A DNA stretch of 64,000 nucleotides from Inquilinus limosus DSM 16000 (GTDB lineage Bacteria > Pseudomonadota > Alphaproteobacteria > DSM-16000 > Inquilinaceae). The stretch is from NCBI RefSeq assembly GCF_000423185.1, contig NZ_KE383985.1:148632-212631 (forward strand), in the 5' to 3' direction. The notes under the pieces were generated by a model, which made no database searches, was not told the DNA's origin, and worked only from the letters and a program-made list of their open reading frames with translations. Position numbers and translations under genes: made by a program. Numbering within the stretch: position 1 is the first letter of the stretch; each line of letters begins with the position of its first letter. Below are positions 19,947 to 29,804 of this stretch, piece after piece.

Positions 19947-20384
19947 ATGACGAGGAATGCGGTCCTGCCAGCGGTCGCCGCCGGCCTGTGGCTGGTCGGC
20001 TGCAATGCGCCGCCGCCGAAACCCACCGGATCGACGATCACGATGTACGGCGCGCAGCAGCCCGGCGGCGTCGTGGCGAGCCTGAGACACCCCGACTGCC
20101 GCGTGCCCCGCGACCGGCCCGGCGACTACCGATACTCCGGCGGTCCGGGAGACCGGCCGGAGACGGCGATCGTCATCGAAGGCGACGTCGACCAGAGAAC
20201 CGGCGTCGACGCCGAATACGCCTATGTCGCCCGGCGCCTGCCGGGATGGGCGGTCTGCGGCCAGGCCCTGCTGAACCCGGGGAGCCGGGTTTACGACCAG
20301 CTCGACCTGGCGAATGCCGCCGGGCAGCGCCGGTCGATCTTCTTCGACATCACCGATTGGATCGGCAAGGGCATCACGTGGTAG
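19947..20384 (+). CDS. Hypothetical lipoprotein
   Basis: A 145-residue protein with a lipoprotein signal (NAVLPAVAAGLWLVGCNAPPP; lipobox LVGC), a short Pro-rich spacer and a mature domain containing two Cys (HPDCRVP and GWAVCGQALLN). A good Shine-Dalgarno (GGGGAGGGGA) precedes ATG 19947. No family was recognised. It is the only + gene within the rho-hemJ-hemH-hemE block, which suggests insertion between rho and hemJ. Its 3' end is 7 bp from the convergent hemJ gene. Confidence 0.65.
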   Translation: MTRNAVLPAVAAGLWLVGCNAPPPKPTGSTITMYGAQQPGGVVASLRHPDCRVPRDRPGDYRYSGGPGDRPETAIVIEGDVDQRTGVDAEYAYVARRLPGWAVCGQALLNPGSRVYDQLDLANAAGQRRSIFFDITDWIGKGITW

Positions 20385-20391
20385 CTGCCGC

Positions 20392-20829
20392 TCAGAACGG
20401 CTGCACGATCACCATGATCAGGATGACCAGCAGCAGCAGCGCCGGAACTTCGTTGACGATGCGGTAGAAGCGTTCGCTGTGCGGGTTGCGGCCCTCGGCG
20501 AAGCCGCGGCGCCACCGGATGCACATGTGGTGCAGCACGGTCAGGATGACAACCCCCGTCAGCTTCACATGCAGCCAGCCCTGGGCGAAGAAGGCCCAAT
20601 CGGTCAGCCACAGCATGGCGATGCCGAACACCCAGGTCAGCACCGCCGCGGGCAGCATGATGCCGCGCATCAGCCGCCGCTCCATCACCGAGAAGCGCTC
20701 GTATTCCGGCGTCCCCGGCGTGGTCTGCGTGTGGTAGACGAACAGCCGCGGCAGGTAGAGCATCCCCGCCATCCAGGCGATGACGAAGAAGACGTGGAAC
20801 GCCTTGATCCAGGGGTAGAGAGCCGCCAT
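20392..20829 (-). CDS. hemJ: Protoporphyrinogen IX oxidase HemJ
   Basis: HemJ is the membrane protein that oxidises protoporphyrinogen IX to protoporphyrin IX. The 145-residue product has four membrane segments and the family's conserved residues: HVFFVIAWMAGMLYLPRLFVYH near the N terminus and GWLHVKLTGVVILTVLHHM in the centre (conserved His and Lys). The start at 20829 (MAALYPWIKAFH) follows the family pattern. With hemH and hemE immediately upstream, the block covers three late steps of haem synthesis. Confidence 0.93.
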   Translation of the reverse strand: MAALYPWIKAFHVFFVIAWMAGMLYLPRLFVYHTQTTPGTPEYERFSVMERRLMRGIMLPAAVLTWVFGIAMLWLTDWAFFAQGWLHVKLTGVVILTVLHHMCIRWRRGFAEGRNPHSERFYRIVNEVPALLLLVILIMVIVQPF

Positions 20830-20837
20830 TCGATCCT

Positions 20838-20988
20838 CGCTGAGAGGCCATTTGCAACTGGGCGATGCCGGGCTGCAAACGGCGCTTTTCTGCGCTCCGA
20901 TGCTCGCGTACCTCATGTACGCTGCGCTTCGGTGCTCGAAAACCACCGTTTTCGCCGCGGCCTGACCCAGTTCCAAACGGCCTCTTAA
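20838..20988. repeat. Long imperfect palindrome between hemH and hemJ
   Basis: A 150-bp hairpin-forming element. The outer arms GAGAGGCCATTTGCAACTGG (from 20842) and CCAGTTCCAAACGGCCTCTT (ending 20985) are near-exact inverted copies. The inner arms (GCGCTCCGATGCTCGCGTAC and GTACGCTGCGCTTCGGTGCTCG) pair around CTCAT. It contains no gene. It separates hemH from hemJ and could be a mobile palindrome or RNA processing site. Confidence 0.75.
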
Positions 20989-22018
20989 GCCGCGTTGCTG
21001 GGACACCCGGAGAACGCCGCCGGGCAGATCCGGCCGCCGTCGCCTGCTTCGCACGCCGCACCGCGGCGATGGCCGGCCCGCACCAGCTCCGCCAGCCCGG
21101 CGATGAAGCCGTCGTCGGCGCCGACGGTCGGCACCCGCAGGTAGCACGGCGCGCCCGATTCGTCAGCCAGCCTGCGGTATTCGATGTCGAGCTCGACCAG
21201 CGTCTCGGAATGCTCGGAGACGAAGGCGATCGGCACCACCACGATCGGCCGCTTCGCCAGCGCCGCCTCGTGGATCACCGCCTCGGTCGACGGCTCGATC
21301 CATTTCAGCCGGCCGACCCGGCTCTGATAGGTCGAGACCCAGTCGAGGTCGGGGATACCGGAGGCCTCGGCCAGGGCCGTGGCGGTGCGCTCGCACTGCC
21401 ACTGATAGGGATCGCCCGTGCGGACGATCTTCTCCGGCAGGCCGTGGGCGGAGAACAGCACCCGCGGCCGTCCGTGCCGCGCCGCCTCCTCATGTGCCGC
21501 ACGCAGCCCGGCGGCCATGGCGGCGATGAAGCGGCGCTCGGTCGGATAGCAGCAGACCACCCGCGTCGGCGCCTCCAGCCGGGCGATCCGGCAGGCGTCG
21601 CGCCACACCCGCAGCGACGACGCCGTGGTGGTGGTCGAGAACTGCGGATAGAGCGGCAGCAGGATCACCTCGTCCGGGGAGAAATCCTTCACCAGCATCG
21701 CCGTCTCCTGGCTCATCGGATGCCAGTAGCGCATGGCGATGAAGACCTTGACCTCGCCGAGATCCGCCAGCTCGGCCTCGAGGGCCCGGGCCTGGGCCTC
21801 GGTGTTGGGCAGCAGAGGCGAGCCGCCGCCGAGCTCGGCATAGATGTCCTTCGCCTGGCGCGACCGCTTCTTGGCGATCGCCCAGGCCAGGATCACCCGC
21901 ACCGGGTTGGGCAGCCGGATGATCGCCGGATCGGCGAACAGGTTGAACAGGAAGGGCCGGATCGCGTCCGGATTGTCGGGGCCGCCCAGGTTGAACAGGA
22001 CGACGGCGATCCGCCGGC

Positions 22019-22022
<4 letters not shown>
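20985..22022 (-). CDS. hemH: Ferrochelatase
   Basis: HemH inserts Fe2+ into protoporphyrin IX to make haem. The 345-residue protein begins [19 protein letters not shown]. It carries the catalytic His in [13 protein letters not shown], the [11 protein letters not shown] segment, and the second signature [16 protein letters not shown]. The C-terminal tail has several Cys ([21 protein letters not shown]), recalling the [2Fe-2S]-containing ferrochelatases known from Caulobacter and mycobacteria; cluster binding here is inference. The ATG at 22022 overlaps the hemE stop by four bases. Confidence 0.96.
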
Positions 22023-23092
<1,070 letters not shown>

Positions 23093-23458
23093 TGAAGGAA
23101 TCCTTGGTTTTTTGAGGATGTGGTGAATCGCTGTGGATAACGGGGATTGTGACTCATCCCCAGATCATCCACAGGGTTTTGCCGGCCCGCCCGCCCCACC
23201 CTGTGGAAAGCGGGGAAGACGCGCCCGACTCGCTACACCCTCGCCATCGCCCCTGTCCATAACGCGCGGGAGGACTCGGAGTCGCATCGGCGCGCTTCGC
23301 CGGGGGTGCCCCGGGCCCGGGACTCTCGTCCCCAGCCGGATGGAAGAGTCGACGACTCACCGGTCAGCCGGCACGAGATCGCGTCAAGCCCCACGAATCC
23401 GGCTTTGATCCCGAATTTGCCCACAGACAATCCCCATGCCTCGGGATACAAGGGAGGC
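23093..23458. other. Candidate chromosomal replication origin (oriC)
   Basis: A 366-bp gene-free region between hemE and the PPDK regulator, the location of the Caulobacter and Rickettsia origins. It holds a perfect DnaA box TGTGGATAA (23132-23140), a one-mismatch box TCATCCACA (23165-23173) and weaker copies TGTGGAAAG (23202), TGTCCATAA (23254) and TTGCCCACA (23417). A T-run (23108-23113) near an AT-richer stretch could be the unwinding element. Ten GANTC motifs (23098, 23125, 23151, 23227, 23273, 23279, 23321, 23346, 23354, 23395), the CcrM methylation target, fall within about 300 bp, far above chance. No CtrA-type TTAA-N7-TTAA box was found. Confidence 0.75.
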
Positions 23459-24292
23459 ATGGCGCAGACGAAGACATTCCACCTACATCTCGTTTCGGAT
23501 TCGACCGGCGACACCATTCATAGCGTCGCGCGGGCCTGCCTCGCCCAGTTCGAAGGGGCGGAGCCGGTGGAGCACTTCTGGAACCTGGTGCGGACCAACC
23601 GCCAGCTCGACATGGTGATCGAGGAGATCCGCACCCATCCCGGCATCGTCGTCTTCACCCTGGTCGACGACGGTCTGCGCCACCGGCTGATGGATGTCTG
23701 CGGCTCGCTCGGCGTGCCCTGCATCTCGGTGCTGGACCCGATCATGGCGGCGCTGGCGCAGCAGCTCGGCATGGCGGTGCACGGCCGCCCCGGCCGGCAG
23801 CACGCCATGGACGCCGCCTATTTCCACCGCATCGAGGCGATGGATTATGCGCTGGCGCATGACGACGGCCATCTGACGGGCGAACTGCACCAGGCCGATG
23901 TCGTCCTGGTCGGCGTCTCGCGTACCTCGAAGACCCCGACCTGCCTCTATCTCGCCAATCGCGGGGTGAAGGCGGCGAACGTCCCCTTCGTTCCCGGGCT
24001 GCCGCTGCCCGAGGACCTGCACCGGGTCAGCCGGCCGCTGATCGTCGGCCTGACCAAGGATCCGGAGCAGCTGGTGCAGCTGCGCCGCAACCGCATGCAG
24101 ATGCTGAACCAGGCCCAGACCACCGACTATGTCGACCCCGAGCAGGTGCGGTCGGAGGTGGCGGAGGCACGGCGCTACTTCGCCAAGCACCGCTGGCCGG
24201 TGATCGACGTCAGCCGCCGCGCGATCGAGGAGACGGCGGCGGAGATCCTGTCGCTGCTCGCCCGGCGCGGCCGCGGCGTGGGAGCGGCCTGA
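23459..24292 (+). CDS. Pyruvate, phosphate dikinase regulatory protein (DUF299 kinase/pyrophosphorylase)
   Basis: A bifunctional Ser/Thr kinase-phosphotransferase that inactivates and reactivates pyruvate phosphate dikinase or PEP synthase using ADP and phosphate. The 277-residue protein begins [20 protein letters not shown] and contains the P-loop-like [18 protein letters not shown], both diagnostic. The ATG at 23459 is preceded by AAGGGAGG, a strong ribosome-binding site; the frame upstream is non-coding. It is first in the overlapping run with maf, aroE, coaE and dnaQ, transcribed away from the candidate origin. This is the neighbour (RP001 type) expected beside an alphaproteobacterial oriC. 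Confidence 0.95.
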   Translation: MAQTKTFHLHLVSDSTGDTIHSVARACLAQFEGAEPVEHFWNLVRTNRQLDMVIEEIRTHPGIVVFTLVDDGLRHRLMDVCGSLGVPCISVLDPIMAALAQQLGMAVHGRPGRQHAMDAAYFHRIEAMDYALAHDDGHLTGELHQADVVLVGVSRTSKTPTCLYLANRGVKAANVPFVPGLPLPEDLHRVSRPLIVGLTKDPEQLVQLRRNRMQMLNQAQTTDYVDPEQVRSEVAEARRYFAKHRWPVIDVSRRAIEETAAEILSLLARRGRGVGAA

Positions 24293-24294
24293 CC

Positions 24295-24891
24295 GTGAGC
24301 GCGCTGGTTCTCGCTTCCGGCAGCGCCACGCGGCGGATGATGCTCGAAGCCGCCGGCGTCGCCGTCACCGTCAGCCCGGCCGCGATCGACGAGGCCGAGG
24401 TCAAGGCGTCGATGAAGGCCGAGGGCGCGTCCCCGGCCGATGTCGCGGAGGCGCTGGCGGTGCTGAAGGCGCAGCGGGCGTCGCGGCGGCATCCCGGCGC
24501 CCTCGTCATCGGCGCCGACCAGATGCTGGATTGCGACGGCGTCTGGTACGACAAGCCGGCCGACCGGGCCGCGGCCCGCGACCAGCTGCTGGCGCTGCGC
24601 GGCCGCACCCACACCCTGACCTCGACGGCGGTGGCGGTGCGCGACGGCGAAAGGGTCTGGCATGCGACCGACCGGGCGCGTCTGACCATGCGGCCGTTCA
24701 GCCATGTCTTCCTCGAAGGCTATCTCGACGCCGTCGGCGATGCGGTGCTGAGCTCGGTCGGCGGCTACCAGCTGGAGGGCCGCGGGGCGCAGCTCTTCGC
24801 CAAAGTCGAGGGCGACCATTTCACCATCCTCGGCCTGCCGCTGCTGCCGCTGCTCGGCTTCCTGCGCGACCATGGGGTGCTGCCGTCGTGA
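24295..24891 (+). CDS. maf: Maf-family nucleotide pyrophosphatase
   Basis: Maf proteins hydrolyse non-canonical or modified nucleoside triphosphates and can affect septum formation. The 198-residue protein begins [19 protein letters not shown], with the catalytic region [12 protein letters not shown] and [13 protein letters not shown]. It starts at GTG 24295, two bases after the preceding stop, and ends overlapping the GTG of aroE. The YhdE/YceF subtype is not resolved. Confidence 0.92.
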   Translation: MSALVLASGSATRRMMLEAAGVAVTVSPAAIDEAEVKASMKAEGASPADVAEALAVLKAQRASRRHPGALVIGADQMLDCDGVWYDKPADRAAARDQLLALRGRTHTLTSTAVAVRDGERVWHATDRARLTMRPFSHVFLEGYLDAVGDAVLSSVGGYQLEGRGAQLFAKVEGDHFTILGLPLLPLLGFLRDHGVLPS

Positions 24892-25748
24892 CTCTGACCG
24901 GGAAGGGCCGCCTGGCTGGGGTGATCGGCTGGCCGATCAGGCATTCCCGTTCGCCGCAGCTGCACGGCCACTGGCTGGCGCGCTACCGGATCGACGGCGC
25001 CTATGTGCCGATGGCGGTGCCGCCGGAGCGGCTGCAGGCGGCGCTGCGTGGCCTGGCGGCCTTGGGCTTCCGCGGCTGCAACGTCACCGTGCCGCACAAG
25101 GAGGCGGCGATGGCCCTGGTCGACGAGCTCGACCCGCTGGCCCGCCGCATCGCCGCCGTGAACACGATCGTCGTGCGCGAAGACGGCAGCCTCTTCGGCA
25201 CCAACACCGACGGCTTCGGCTTCCTGGCCAATCTCCAGGCCGGCGCATCCTTGGACGCCGGGGAAGGGGGCTGGTCGGCGGCCGCGGGACCGGCGGTGGT
25301 GATCGGTGCCGGCGGCGCGGCGCGGGCCGTCATCGTCGCCCTGGCCGACGCCGGGGCGCCGGAGATCCGCCTGGCCAACCGCACCCGGGCGCGGGCCGAG
25401 ACGCTGGCGGCGGAGCTGGGCGGCCCCATCGCCGTGGTCGACTGGGCCGACCGGGCCGCGGCGCTGGACGGCGCGGCGCTGCTGGTCAACACCACCACCG
25501 AGGGCATGGTCGGCCGCCCGCCGCTCGACCTGCCGCTCGACGCGCTGCCGCCGGCGGCGCTGGTCAACGACATCGTCTATGCGCCGCTCGAGACGCCGCT
25601 GCTGGCCGCAGCGCGGGCGCGCGGCAACCCGGTGGTCGACGGGCTCGGCATGCTGCTGCACCAGGCCCGGCCGGGATTCGAGGCCTGGTTCGGCGTGGCG
25701 CCGACGGTCGATGCCGCCCTCAGGGCCGCGGTGCTGGGAGCGGGCTGA
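24888..25748 (+). CDS. aroE: Shikimate dehydrogenase
   Basis: AroE reduces 3-dehydroshikimate to shikimate with NADPH. The 286-residue protein has the substrate motif [28 protein letters not shown] (catalytic Lys), NTDGFGF, and the dinucleotide-binding [13 protein letters not shown]. The start at GTG 24888 overlaps the maf stop (GTGA), and the stop overlaps the coaE ATG (TGATG). Confidence 0.95.
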   Translation: MTLTGKGRLAGVIGWPIRHSRSPQLHGHWLARYRIDGAYVPMAVPPERLQAALRGLAALGFRGCNVTVPHKEAAMALVDELDPLARRIAAVNTIVVREDGSLFGTNTDGFGFLANLQAGASLDAGEGGWSAAAGPAVVIGAGGAARAVIVALADAGAPEIRLANRTRARAETLAAELGGPIAVVDWADRAAALDGAALLVNTTTEGMVGRPPLDLPLDALPPAALVNDIVYAPLETPLLAAARARGNPVVDGLGMLLHQARPGFEAWFGVAPTVDAALRAAVLGAG

Positions 25749-26374
25749 TGCGGATCCTGGGCCTCACCGGCTCGATCGGCATGGGCAAGTCGACCGCGGC
25801 GGCGATGCTGCGGCGCGACGGCGTCGCCGTGCACGACGCCGACGCGGTGGTGCACGACCTGCTGCGCCGCGGCGGTGCGGCGGTGCCGGCGGTGGCGAAG
25901 GCCTTCCCGGAGGCGGTGCGCGACGGCGCGGTCGACCGAAAGGCGCTCGGCGCGCTGGTGTTCGGCAAGCCCGAGGCGCTGCGCCGGCTGGAGGCGATCC
26001 TGCACCCGCTGGTGCGTCGCCGCATGCGCCGCTTCCTGCAGCGGGCCGGGCGGCGCGGCGACCGCCTCGTGGTGCTCGACATCCCGCTGCTGTTCGAGAC
26101 CGGGGGCGAGCGGTTCTGCGACGCCGTCGCGGTGGTCAGCGCCCCGCGCCTGCTGCAGCGGCAGCGGGTGCTGGCCCGGCCGGGCATGACGCCGGAGAAA
26201 TTCGCCGCCATCCTGGCGGCGCAGATGCCCGACCGCGAGAAGCGGCGGCGGGCGGATTGGGTGGTGCCGACCGGCCTCGGCCGCCGGCCGACGCGGCTGG
26301 CCTTGCGCGCCGTGCGGCGGCGGGCGCTGGCGCGGCCGGGGCGGCGCTGGCGGCCCTCATTGAAGGTGGTGTGA
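25748..26374 (+). CDS. coaE: Dephospho-CoA kinase
   Basis: CoaE phosphorylates the 3'-hydroxyl of dephospho-CoA, the last step of coenzyme A synthesis. The 208-residue protein starts [20 protein letters not shown], containing the P-loop, followed by [10 protein letters not shown] and [13 protein letters not shown], all family signatures. The start ATG at 25748 shares a base with the aroE stop and the stop shares a base with the dnaQ ATG. The C terminus is very Arg-rich. Confidence 0.95.
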   Translation: MRILGLTGSIGMGKSTAAAMLRRDGVAVHDADAVVHDLLRRGGAAVPAVAKAFPEAVRDGAVDRKALGALVFGKPEALRRLEAILHPLVRRRMRRFLQRAGRRGDRLVVLDIPLLFETGGERFCDAVAVVSAPRLLQRQRVLARPGMTPEKFAAILAAQMPDREKRRRADWVVPTGLGRRPTRLALRAVRRRALARPGRRWRPSLKVV

Positions 26375-27051
26375 TGCGCGAGATCGTCCTGGACACCGAA
26401 ACCACCGGCCTGCATGCGCTGGGCGGCGACCGCCTGGTCGAGATCGGCGGGGTGGAGATGATCAACCACGTCCCGACCGGCCGGCATTTCCACGTCTACA
26501 TCAACCCGGAACGGCCGGTGCCGCTCGAGGCCCAGCGGGTGCACGGGCTGACCGACGAGTTCCTGGCCGACAAGCCGCTCTTCGCCGAGGTGGTCGGCGA
26601 CTTCCTGGACTTCGTCGGCGACGCCATGCTGGTGATCCACAACGCCGAATTCGACATGGGCTTCCTGAACGCGGAGCTCGGCCGGCTCGGCCTGCCGCCG
26701 ATCCCCATGGCGCGGGCGATCGACACGGTGGCGCTGGCCCGGCGGCGCTGGCCCGGCGCCCAGGCCTCGCTCGACGCGCTGTGCCGCCGCTTCGGCATCG
26801 ACAATTCCGGCCGCACCCTGCACGGGGCGCTGCTCGACGCGCAGCTTCTGGCCGAGGTCTGGCTGGAGATGTGCGGCGGCCGCGAGCCCGGCCTCGCCAT
26901 CACCACCACGATCGAGGTCACCGAGACCACGGTGGTGGTCGAACGCGTCGCCCGCCCGGCGCGGCCGCACGCCCCGACCGAGGAGGAGCTGGCCGCCCAT
27001 CTCGCCTTCATCAAGGGCCTGAACGACCCGCTGTGGCTGAAGGAAGGGTGA
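26374..27051 (+). CDS. dnaQ: DNA polymerase III, epsilon subunit (3'-5' exonuclease)
   Basis: DnaQ proofreads for the replicative polymerase. The 225-residue protein has the DEDDh motifs: Exo I VLDTETTG at residues 5-12, Exo II IHNAEFDMGFLNAEL, and Exo III GRTLHGALLDAQLLAEVW. The C-terminal tail (about 180-225, ending WLKEG) would contact the alpha subunit. It is last in the overlapping run from the PPDK regulator. Together with holA near position 600 it is the second Pol III gene near the candidate origin. Confidence 0.96.
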   Translation: MREIVLDTETTGLHALGGDRLVEIGGVEMINHVPTGRHFHVYINPERPVPLEAQRVHGLTDEFLADKPLFAEVVGDFLDFVGDAMLVIHNAEFDMGFLNAELGRLGLPPIPMARAIDTVALARRRWPGAQASLDALCRRFGIDNSGRTLHGALLDAQLLAEVWLEMCGGREPGLAITTTIEVTETTVVVERVARPARPHAPTEEELAAHLAFIKGLNDPLWLKEG

Positions 27052-27073
27052 GAGGCGGGAGGTTCCCCGGACC

Positions 27074-27628
27074 GTGATCATCCATCTCAACGGCTGGCCG
27101 GGCGCGGGAAAGCTGGCGGTGGCGCGGGTCCTGGCGCGAAGGCTGCGGGCCCGCCTGCTCGACAACCACACCCTGCACAATGTGGCGGCCGCCCTCTGCG
27201 ATCGCGGCACCGAGGAATACTGGGCGCTGTACGAGCCGGTGCGGGATCTGGCCTATGCCCGGATCCGCGCCCTGCCGGCGGATGCGGTCGTGGTGATGAC
27301 CAACGCCTTCCTCGAGGAAACGCCCCGCGATGTCGAGGCCTGGGGCCGGATCAAGGATCTCGCCGCCCAGCGCGGGGACCGCCTGGTCGCGGTCACGCTC
27401 GACTGCGATATCGAGGAGAACATCGCCCGGGTTCAGCGGGCGGACCGCGCCGACAACCGCAAGCTGACGGATCCGGAGCCCCTGATCGCCTGGCGTCGGG
27501 ACCACCACCTAATCGTAGACGATGCCGAGGACTGGATCCTCATCGACAACACCCGTCTCACGCCGGAACAGGCGGCGGAGCGGATCGTGTCCTTCCTCGA
27601 CGGGTTACGGTCTGCTCCAAGGACTTAA
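27074..27628 (+). CDS. P-loop nucleotide kinase-like protein
   Basis: A 184-residue cytoplasmic protein with an N-terminal Walker A region IIHLNGWPGAGKLAVARVLA; the residue after GK is Leu instead of Ser/Thr. In this AAA/shikimate-kinase-like group the usual pattern is GKLT, so this copy also lacks that Thr. Other features are LLDNHTLHNVA and VVMTNAFLEETPRD. The starting GTG at 27074 is 22 bp after dnaQ. The family resembles small kinases of unknown substrate such as chloramphenicol-phosphotransferase-like proteins. The substrate cannot be told here. A REP-like element follows immediately. Confidence 0.75.
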   Translation: MIIHLNGWPGAGKLAVARVLARRLRARLLDNHTLHNVAAALCDRGTEEYWALYEPVRDLAYARIRALPADAVVVMTNAFLEETPRDVEAWGRIKDLAAQRGDRLVAVTLDCDIEENIARVQRADRADNRKLTDPEPLIAWRRDHHLIVDDAEDWILIDNTRLTPEQAAERIVSFLDGLRSAPRT

Positions 27629-27631
27629 AAC

Positions 27632-27708
27632 TGTCATGCCCGGGCTTGACCCGGGCATCCAGAGAGCGTCGATATCTTCTGGATTGCCGGGTCAAGCCCG
27701 GCAATGAC
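27632..27708. repeat. Palindromic REP-like element, family A, copy 2
   Basis: A 77-bp element between the convergent kinase and secB genes. TGTCAT, then the perfect hairpin GCCCGGGCTTGACCCGGGC, then ATCCAGAG; after a linker CTGGAT, hairpin TGCCGGGTCAAGCCCGGCA, then ATGACG. It is the best-preserved copy of the family; it could act as a two-way terminator. Confidence 0.9.
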
Positions 27709-27728
27709 GACGGAGGGAACGACCTGGG

Positions 27729-28229
27729 TCAGTTCACGCTCGGCTGCTCGCTCTCGCCCTCGGACCGGGCGCGCAGCGCGGCCAGCTGGCGGCGGAACAG
27801 TTCGGTGAAGTCGATCGGCTGGATCAGCAGCGGCGGGAAGCCGCCGTTGCGCGTCGCCTCGGCGATCACCGACCGGGCGAAGGGGAACAGGAGGCGCGGC
27901 GCCTCGATCAGCAGCAGCGGCGCGGTCTGCTCCTTGGTCACATTGGCCAGCAGGACCACGCCGCCGTAGCTCAGCTCGCACAGGAAGGTGGCGGCGTCGC
28001 CGGTCTTGGCCTCGGCCTTGATGTGCAGCACCACCTCGAAGGCGTTGTCGGCCAGCTGCTGGGTGCGGACATCGACATTGACCGTCACCTGCGGCGGCGT
28101 CGACTGCTGGGTCAGGCTGCGCGGCGCGTTCGGGTTCTCGAAGGACAGGTCCTTGACGTACTGCGCCGAGATCTGCAGCGAGGGCTGCAGCTGCTCGGCC
28201 GCGTCGGGCTGCTGGTTGACGTCCGACAT
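27729..28229 (-). CDS. secB: Protein-export chaperone SecB
   Basis: SecB binds unfolded preproteins and hands them to SecA. The 166-residue protein shows SLQISAQYVKDLSFENPNAPRSL, the alphaproteobacterial SecB start, then VVLHIKAEAKTGDAATFLCELSYGGVV and FPFARSVIAEATRNGGFPPLLIQPIDF, which are diagnostic. An acidic/Ser tail ends the protein. fxsA lies upstream on the same strand with a 99-bp gap. Confidence 0.96.
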   Translation of the reverse strand: MSDVNQQPDAAEQLQPSLQISAQYVKDLSFENPNAPRSLTQQSTPPQVTVNVDVRTQQLADNAFEVVLHIKAEAKTGDAATFLCELSYGGVVLLANVTKEQTAPLLLIEAPRLLFPFARSVIAEATRNGGFPPLLIQPIDFTELFRRQLAALRARSEGESEQPSVN

Positions 28230-28328
28230 GAAAAATCTCCCTGGAAACTCTGGCTGGGCTGGCCGGCGAAAGACGGGGGTCTCGCTAGCACGGAACCCGT
28301 GGAGGCCACAACCGCAGAGGGACGCCGA

Positions 28329-28847
28329 TCACGAGGGGCGGCGCACATCCTTGTCGTCCGCGCCGCGCCAGCGCGAATCCTCGAGCCGCGGCGCGGACGT
28401 GTCGCCGCCTTCGGGATGGACCTCGGTGTAGTCCGCGTCGATCACCGGGCCGCCGGGCCCGCGCCCGCCGCCGGGCCAGACGGTGAAGCCGCCGCGGCGC
28501 TGGGCCTGCACGCCGAGCCAGCGGATCACGGCACGCCGCACCGGCGGCAGCAGCAGCGGCAGCGCCATCAGGTCGCTGAGGAAGCCCGGGAAGATCAGCA
28601 GCAGCGCCGCCAGCACCAGCAGGGCGGCATGCGCCACCGGCTCGGCCGGCGGCTCGCCCCGGGCCAGCGCCGCCTGCATCTCGCGCAGCGCCCGCATCCC
28701 CTGCCGCTTCAGCAGCAGCGAGCCGATCACGCCGATGGCGATGAACAGCACCAGCGTGGCGAGCACGCCGATCCAGCGGCCGACCAGGATGAACACCGTG
28801 ATCTCGGCCAGAACCGGGACAAGAAGCAGCAGGGCGAGAAGGGGCAT
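28329..28847 (-). CDS. fxsA: FxsA family membrane protein
   Basis: FxsA is a small cytoplasmic-membrane protein; in E. coli it alleviates exclusion of phage T7 by the F plasmid, and its general role is unclear. The 172-residue product has about three to four hydrophobic segments (PLLALLLLVPVLAEITVFIL, IGVLATLVLFIAIGVIGSLL, and HAALLVLAALLLIFPGFLSD). It also has the typical KRQGMRALREMQAALARGE loop. The ATG at 28847 gives the canonical N terminus MPLLALLLL. The hydrophilic C-terminal tail (about 115-172) is not conserved. Confidence 0.88.
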   Translation of the reverse strand: MPLLALLLLVPVLAEITVFILVGRWIGVLATLVLFIAIGVIGSLLLKRQGMRALREMQAALARGEPPAEPVAHAALLVLAALLLIFPGFLSDLMALPLLLPPVRRAVIRWLGVQAQRRGGFTVWPGGGRGPGGPVIDADYTEVHPEGGDTSAPRLEDSRWRGADDKDVRRPS

Positions 28848-29050
28848 CGGTTTCCCTTGCCGTTTGGGGGGCGGCAGCCTATCTGTCGGGGGCAGGCGTC
28901 GTTCCTGACCGCGCATCCTGGCCCGGACGGCCGTCCGCCGAGAGGTTGCTTCATCCGGACAGGCCCGACCAAGAGTTAGTGTCGCGCGGCGCCCGGGTCC
29001 AGAGCGATGCATTCGGCGCCGGCACGGGCGCGCGGCAAGTGAAGGGAGCG

Positions 29051-29716
29051 ATGGGCGAAGGCTCTTTCCTCGATATCCTGGTTCTGGCGGTCATCGCCGG
29101 GTTCCTGATTCTGCGGCTGCGCAGCGTGCTCGGCCGGCGTACGGGGACCGAGCAGCGGCGGCCGAACCCGCTGGCCCAGCCGCCGGCGCGGCCCGAGCCC
29201 CGCACGCCCGACAATGTCGTGAACATGCCGGAACGGCCGCGCGCCGCCGGCAACGGCGAGGCCGGCCCGGCCAGCGGCCTGACCCAGATCAAGATCGCCG
29301 ACCGCAGCTTCAGCGAAGGCAGCTTCCTGGGCGGCGCCCGCGGCGCGTTCAAGATGATCGTCGAGGCCTTCGCCCGCGGCGACACGGCGACGCTGCGCCC
29401 GCTGCTGTCCGACGAGCTGTACGACGAGTTCAGCGCCGCGATCCGCGAGCGCCTGGCCGCCGGCCACACCCTGGACGAGACGGTGGAGGCGGTCGACCGC
29501 GCCGAGATCGTCGAGGCGCGCCTCGACGGCCGCACCGCCTTCGTCACCGTGCGGTTCGTCTCGCACCAGAAGAGCGTGCTGCGCGACGCCGAGGGCAAGG
29601 TGGTCGAGGGCAACCCGGACCAGACGGTCGAGGTCACCGATGTCTGGACCTTCGCCCGCAACACTCGCGCCACCGACCCGAACTGGGCGCTGGTCGAGAC
29701 CCGCGAATCCCACTGA
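29051..29716 (+). CDS. Tim44-domain protein (TimA-like)
   Basis: A 221-residue protein with an N-terminal hydrophobic segment (FLDILVLAVIAGFLILRLRSVLG), a low-complexity Pro-rich linker (about 35-85) and a C-terminal Tim44-like domain. That domain spans GGARGAFKMIVEAFARGDTATLRPLLSDELYDEF to the DVWTFARN segment, as in the mitochondrial import factor Tim44 and bacterial TimA. ATG 29051 follows GAAGGGA. It diverges from fxsA-secB. An association with membrane-protein insertion is inference from the family. Confidence 0.9.
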   Translation: MGEGSFLDILVLAVIAGFLILRLRSVLGRRTGTEQRRPNPLAQPPARPEPRTPDNVVNMPERPRAAGNGEAGPASGLTQIKIADRSFSEGSFLGGARGAFKMIVEAFARGDTATLRPLLSDELYDEFSAAIRERLAAGHTLDETVEAVDRAEIVEARLDGRTAFVTVRFVSHQKSVLRDAEGKVVEGNPDQTVEVTDVWTFARNTRATDPNWALVETRESH

Positions 29717-29804
29717 GCCGTTGATGCCGTCGATCCTGACCTGTCCGGCCCGGCCTTGTCCGGGCCGCGGCCGTTCGGCCGAGGATAGCGACCGCTGATC
29801 CGGC

